Positions 5,642 to 8,531 of a stretch of DNA of 8,531 bases are shown here, one piece after another; position 1 is the first letter of the stretch; every line of letters begins with the position of its first letter. The stretch lies in assembly GCA_012515455.1 (NCBI GenBank), contig JAAYYJ010000326.1, positions 1 to 8,531 of the forward strand. The letters are read 5' to 3'. Under the pieces are notes generated by a model. It was not told the DNA's origin and did not search any database. It worked only from the letters and a program-made list of their open reading frames with translations. The translations under genes and the position numbers were made by a program. The DNA is from Oligosphaeraceae bacterium (lineage in GTDB: Bacteria > Verrucomicrobiota > Lentisphaeria > Oligosphaerales > Oligosphaeraceae).

Positions 5642-6721
5642 ATGCGTTTACGTGCAGCGGTGATTGCTCCGGTGTTGCAGGGGATTCTTGATGCAGCGGT
5701 GTCTTCCGGTGAGGAATGCGGTTGTCAGCTGGCGCTTTATCAGCATGGTGAATTGCTGGTGGACCTGGTGGCCGGCTATGCCGAGCCGGAGCGCATTCAC
5801 CGGATTTCCTCCGACTCGTTGTTTCCCATTTTTTCGGTTGGCAAGGGCCTGGCCAGCACTGCTTTTCACCGTTTGGTGGAGAAAGGGCTGATCGGTTATG
5901 ACCGCCGGGTCGCCGATTACTGGCCTGAATTCGGCTGTCAGGGCAAGGAAGATACACTGGTCTGGCATTTGCTGAGTCATCGGGCGGCAATGCACAGCCT
6001 CCCGACCGGCATTGCCGGCGATGCCATGGCCGATTGGGAACTGATGTGCCGCCGCCTGGCCGAAATGCCCCCCGCCTGGACCCCGGGCGGCAAATGCTCC
6101 TACCATGGCCTGACCTTCGCCTGGCTGGTCGGTGAAACCGCCAGACGGGCAACAGGACAGGATTTCCGCCAGACTATCCGTGAAGAACTGCTCCTGCCTC
6201 TGCAACTGCAGGACGAGGTCTTCTTCGGCAGCAGCGCAGACAGCGAGCGGCGCTTTGTCCCCATTGATGCTTCCGCTATGCCTAACGGGGAATGCTGGTG
6301 CCGGGATTTCATCCACAGCCCGGTTATCCGCCGGAGCTTCATTCCCTCTGCCAACGGCCTGGCCAGCGCCCGGGCCCTGGCGCGCATCTATGCCTCGCTG
6401 TTATTTGAGGTCGACGGTGTGCGGACTCTGAGCGCCGGGACCGTGCAGCAGGCGACCCGGCTGTGCCGGGCCGCAGACGACCCCTTCCCGGAGGGCGGGA
6501 CCTGGGCCAAGTTCGGCCTGGGCTATGTACTGGGCGGCCCGCCAGAGAATCTGGGGCAGGTGTTCGGACATGGCGGTGCGGCCGGCGCCTTGGGGCTGGT
6601 CGACCAGAAAAGCGGCCTGGCGCTGGGACTGACCAGGAACAAAACCAGCGTCAGGCACCCGTACTATCCTCTGCGGGAACGCCTGTCTGCAGCCCTGCAA
6701 CTGCCGCTGATGCAGTGGTGA
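5642..6721 (+). CDS. Serine hydrolase, class C beta-lactamase / family VIII esterase fold
   Basis: 359-aa protein of the beta-lactamase/penicillin-binding-protein-like family (Pfam PF00144), a length typical of family VIII carboxylesterases. Nucleophile motif SVGK: Ser65 and Lys68. Second motif YHG: Tyr154 as base. C-terminal motif HGG (310-312), which replaces the KTG triad of true class C beta-lactamases and is common in EstB-like esterases. LLSHRAAM (110-117) and SANGLASARALARIY (236-250) are further family signatures. No signal peptide or membrane segment is visible, so it is probably cytoplasmic, which argues against antibiotic resistance or cell-wall work and favours an esterase or amidase on a small substrate. 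It is divergent from the regulator-dehydrogenase cluster and shares its intergenic region, so co-regulation is possible. An upstream in-frame GTG (5615) would add 9 residues. Fold and active site are confident; substrate unknown. Confidence 0.92.
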   Translation: MRLRAAVIAPVLQGILDAAVSSGEECGCQLALYQHGELLVDLVAGYAEPERIHRISSDSLFPIFSVGKGLASTAFHRLVEKGLIGYDRRVADYWPEFGCQGKEDTLVWHLLSHRAAMHSLPTGIAGDAMADWELMCRRLAEMPPAWTPGGKCSYHGLTFAWLVGETARRATGQDFRQTIREELLLPLQLQDEVFFGSSADSERRFVPIDASAMPNGECWCRDFIHSPVIRRSFIPSANGLASARALARIYASLLFEVDGVRTLSAGTVQQATRLCRAADDPFPEGGTWAKFGLGYVLGGPPENLGQVFGHGGAAGALGLVDQKSGLALGLTRNKTSVRHPYYPLRERLSAALQLPLMQW

Positions 6722-6845
6722 CCATCTTGCTGGCCGCTCCGGGAAAATCTCCCCGGTGCTGGCAAATGCCGGTTCCAAGATTATGTTAATTCTAGGCCGG
6801 GCCAGCCATGATTATCCAATTCTTGCTTACATGTAGTCTTTATCG
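6722..6845. other. Intergenic region with potential nested hairpins
   Basis: No gene is seen in these 124 bases. GCTGGCC (6729-6735, first copy) is the reverse complement of GGCCAGC (6800-6806). Between them lie CCGGG (6739-6743) and CCCGG (6752-6756), able to form a 5-bp stem. No T-run follows the inner stem, so it is not a clear intrinsic terminator. No convincing promoter was found for the downstream sensor gene. Confidence 0.3.
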
Positions 6846-8531
6846 ATGAACAGCACTGTATTCAGGGTGTGCCTGCTGCTGTGCGGCTGGCTAGTGACGC
6901 AGTTGCCTGCTGCGGAACCAGCCGCGGGCGAGTCCGCGGCTCGTCCGCTGACCCGGCATGTCCTGCTGATTCATTCCTCCGATGTCGCCCGGGCGCAATT
7001 CTACCAGACTCTGCCGGCTTTGCTGCGGGTCCTCAGCACCTCGCCGGTGCCGCATATTCTGGAACAGATCGAGCTGGAAGCACAGTGGGATTGCTCGCCC
7101 CCCTCCCAGGAACAGAAACTGGCACTTTTCTGGCCGGCACTGACCTCCGGGAAATACTGTGCGGTCATCACGTTCAATGATCTGGCCTACAGCCTGCTGC
7201 AGAAGAATCTCGCGCAAATCCATCCGGATACGGCAGTGCTTTTTGCCGCCCTCAGTGAATGGTCTGCAGAGGACTTGCAGCAGCATCCGAACCTGAGCGG
7301 GGTAGTCCAGAATATCGCAGTCAGAGAGAATATCTTCCTGGCCTTGCAGCTGTTTCCCAACCTCAAGCGCGGGGTGGTACTGCTTGACCGCAGCCAGGCC
7401 AGCAACCGCATTCGCCAACAGTTGCGGGAACAGGAACAGCTGGTCGGCGGCATCCCTGTCGAGGTGCTGCATCCCGACCAGCTCTCCACTGCCGCCATGC
7501 TCGAAGCCATTTCCCGCCTGGACCAGAACTCAGTAGTGGTGTTTTATGCCTGGTTCAGCGATAAGAGCAGCCTGGCCCGGCAGCAGTCCCGAATGTGTGC
7601 GGAGATCAGCGCCGCCACCCCGGCACCGGTGCTGGTGCTCTCGGATGTGCTGCTCCAGTATGCGGTGCTGGGAGGCTGGGTCAATAGCGAACAACATGCG
7701 GCCGCCCGGACCGGGGAGATGCTCCTGGAAGTCCTGGATGGCCGCGATGCCGGGCAAATCCCGGTCGAGACCCAGGACAGCAGCCTGATTCTGAACTGGC
7801 CCGAGCTGCAATCCCGGGCGGTGCCCAGCGGTCGCATCCCCGGCTCCGCCCAGCTGCGGGGCCGAATGACTAGCCACCGGCTCGAGTACCAGCAGGGGCT
7901 GCTGCTGGTCGGCCTGGGGGTGGGACTCCTGGCAGTGCTGCTGTTCGGCGGTTACCTCTTCGTCGCCTGGCGCCGGCGCAGCCGACAGCGCAGCGCAGCA
8001 TTGTTCAGCCATCTGCCGCTGCGCTTTTTCGTGGTCGACGGAGATGGCAACATCCTGCATGCGGAATTGGGGAACCGCCACGGACTGGATGAGCGCAAGT
8101 ATGTCCTGCGCCATCTTACTGACATCCACGATATTGATCACGCGAAATTCCAGAGCATCATCAGAGACACCATCCGCAACGGCCGGCAGACAACTCTGGA
8201 CTTCGCCTACCGCGGCAGGCTGCGCACGGCATTTTTCAGCAAACTGCCGACAGGCTTATACAAGCGGGAGGTGGTGCTCTGGGTCTCACAGGATACCACC
8301 GAACTGCAGCAGTCCCGCAATTTTGCCCGGGAGACGGCCGAGCGCTTCCTGCAGACCCTGAAATCGATTGGGGACGCGGTGGTGGTGACCGACCTGTCGG
8401 GCAATATCACTATGCTGAACAAGGTCGCAGCGAGACTGACCGGCTGGGATGAGGATGAAGCGGCCGGCAGAAGTGTGGATCATGTATTCAACATTGTCAA
8501 CTATCAGACGTCTGAGCCGGCGGTCTCACCG
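6846..8531 (+). CDS. Membrane-anchored PAS sensor with periplasmic ABC-substrate-binding-like domain (3' end outside window)
   Basis: The first 562 residues of a transmembrane signalling protein, open to the right edge. Residues 1-22 look like a signal peptide (CLLLCGWLV core, cleavage near PAA/EP). Residues ~36-335 resemble the ABC-transporter substrate-binding-like sensor domain (PF04392-type) found in some kinases and cyclases: HVLLIHSSD (38-46), GVVQNIAVREN (152-162), GWVNSE (277-282) and LNWPELQ (316-322). One transmembrane helix (~351-375) precedes basic WRRRSRQR (375-382). A degenerate PAS-like domain (~386-485) and a clear PAS domain from ~500 follow, with GDAVVVTDLSGNITMLN (509-525) and LTGWDEDEAAGRSV (531-544). 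The output module, probably a histidine kinase or GGDEF domain, is off the window. The ATG at 6846 follows an in-frame TAG (6834-6836); there is no clear ribosome-binding site. The ligand is unknown. Confidence 0.88.
   Translation, partial: MNSTVFRVCLLLCGWLVTQLPAAEPAAGESAARPLTRHVLLIHSSDVARAQFYQTLPALLRVLSTSPVPHILEQIELEAQWDCSPPSQEQKLALFWPALTSGKYCAVITFNDLAYSLLQKNLAQIHPDTAVLFAALSEWSAEDLQQHPNLSGVVQNIAVRENIFLALQLFPNLKRGVVLLDRSQASNRIRQQLREQEQLVGGIPVEVLHPDQLSTAAMLEAISRLDQNSVVVFYAWFSDKSSLARQQSRMCAEISAATPAPVLVLSDVLLQYAVLGGWVNSEQHAAARTGEMLLEVLDGRDAGQIPVETQDSSLILNWPELQSRAVPSGRIPGSAQLRGRMTSHRLEYQQGLLLVGLGVGLLAVLLFGGYLFVAWRRRSRQRSAALFSHLPLRFFVVDGDGNILHAELGNRHGLDERKYVLRHLTDIHDIDHAKFQSIIRDTIRNGRQTTLDFAYRGRLRTAFFSKLPTGLYKREVVLWVSQDTTELQQSRNFARETAERFLQTLKSIGDAVVVTDLSGNITMLNKVAARLTGWDEDEAAGRSVDHVFNIVNYQTSEPAVSP

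Larger units (their letters stand above)
5553..5663 (+). other. Possible 36-codon leader ORF overlapping the hydrolase start
   Basis: An ATG at 5553, preceded by AAAGG with a 10-base gap, opens a 36-codon frame ending at TGA 5661-5663. That is 22 bases inside the serine hydrolase gene and in a different frame. The peptide (MSGLGVDGAPQLQ to CVYVQR) resembles nothing I recognise. It could be a chance frame or a coupling/attenuation leader. Support is weak. Confidence 0.2.

Noticed and set aside
5648..6316. Minus-strand open frame of 222 codons
   Set aside because: It is antisense to the serine hydrolase, whose catalytic motifs are intact; no independent support.
5642..6721. Antibiotic-resistance beta-lactamase
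   Set aside because: There is no signal peptide, and the third motif is HGG rather than KTG, which fits family VIII esterases better than true class C beta-lactamases.
6739..6756. Intrinsic terminator after the hydrolase
   Set aside because: The CCGGG/CCCGG stem is only 5 bp and no T-run follows, so a terminator call is not justified.
7530..8141. Minus-strand open frame of 203 codons
   Set aside because: It is antisense to the sensor gene across its periplasmic-to-PAS region; low-complexity Gln/Ala/His content and no domain.

Overview
The window is GC-rich bacterial DNA holding six well-supported protein genes. Its core is a leftward (minus-strand) cluster, in transcription order: a DeoR/GlpR-type repressor, a lipoyl-bearing dihydrolipoamide acyltransferase (E2), a dihydrolipoamide dehydrogenase (E3), and a fused alpha-beta thiamine-diphosphate 2-oxoacid dehydrogenase (E1) that runs off the left edge. 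Together these encode a full pyruvate-dehydrogenase-type complex. The substrate (pyruvate, acetoin or a branched-chain 2-oxoacid) cannot be fixed from sequence alone; pyruvate is a reasonable default. Gaps of 38, 54 and 62 bases between these genes, all on one strand, fit a single operon.

Right of the repressor is an AT-rich divergent intergenic region (about 5417-5641). It contains a good sigma70-type promoter facing the repressor and operon. A 10-bp-period direct repeat overlaps its -10 element and is the best operator candidate. An 11-bp perfect inverted repeat brackets the region. On the rightward side the leader has a short overlapping ORF and a GC-rich hairpin.

Rightward (plus strand), a cytoplasmic serine hydrolase of the class C beta-lactamase/family VIII esterase fold (SxxK, YxG and HGG motifs) is followed, after a 124-base gap, by the N-terminal 562 residues of a membrane sensor. 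That protein has a signal peptide, a periplasmic ABC-substrate-binding-like domain, one transmembrane helix and two cytoplasmic PAS domains. Its output domain lies beyond the right edge.

The exported sensor and periplasmic domain suggest a Gram-negative host. The fused E1 and the sensor architecture would fit a deltaproteobacterium-like or PVC-group (for example Lentisphaerota) genome, but this is a guess. I see no mobile elements, tRNA/rRNA genes or CRISPR arrays. Most of the content is recognisable metabolism. The more unusual points are a second, degenerate subunit-binding-like motif in E2, non-canonical residues at the E2 and E3 signatures, the gene order with a co-transcribed DeoR regulator, and the structured divergent promoter region.
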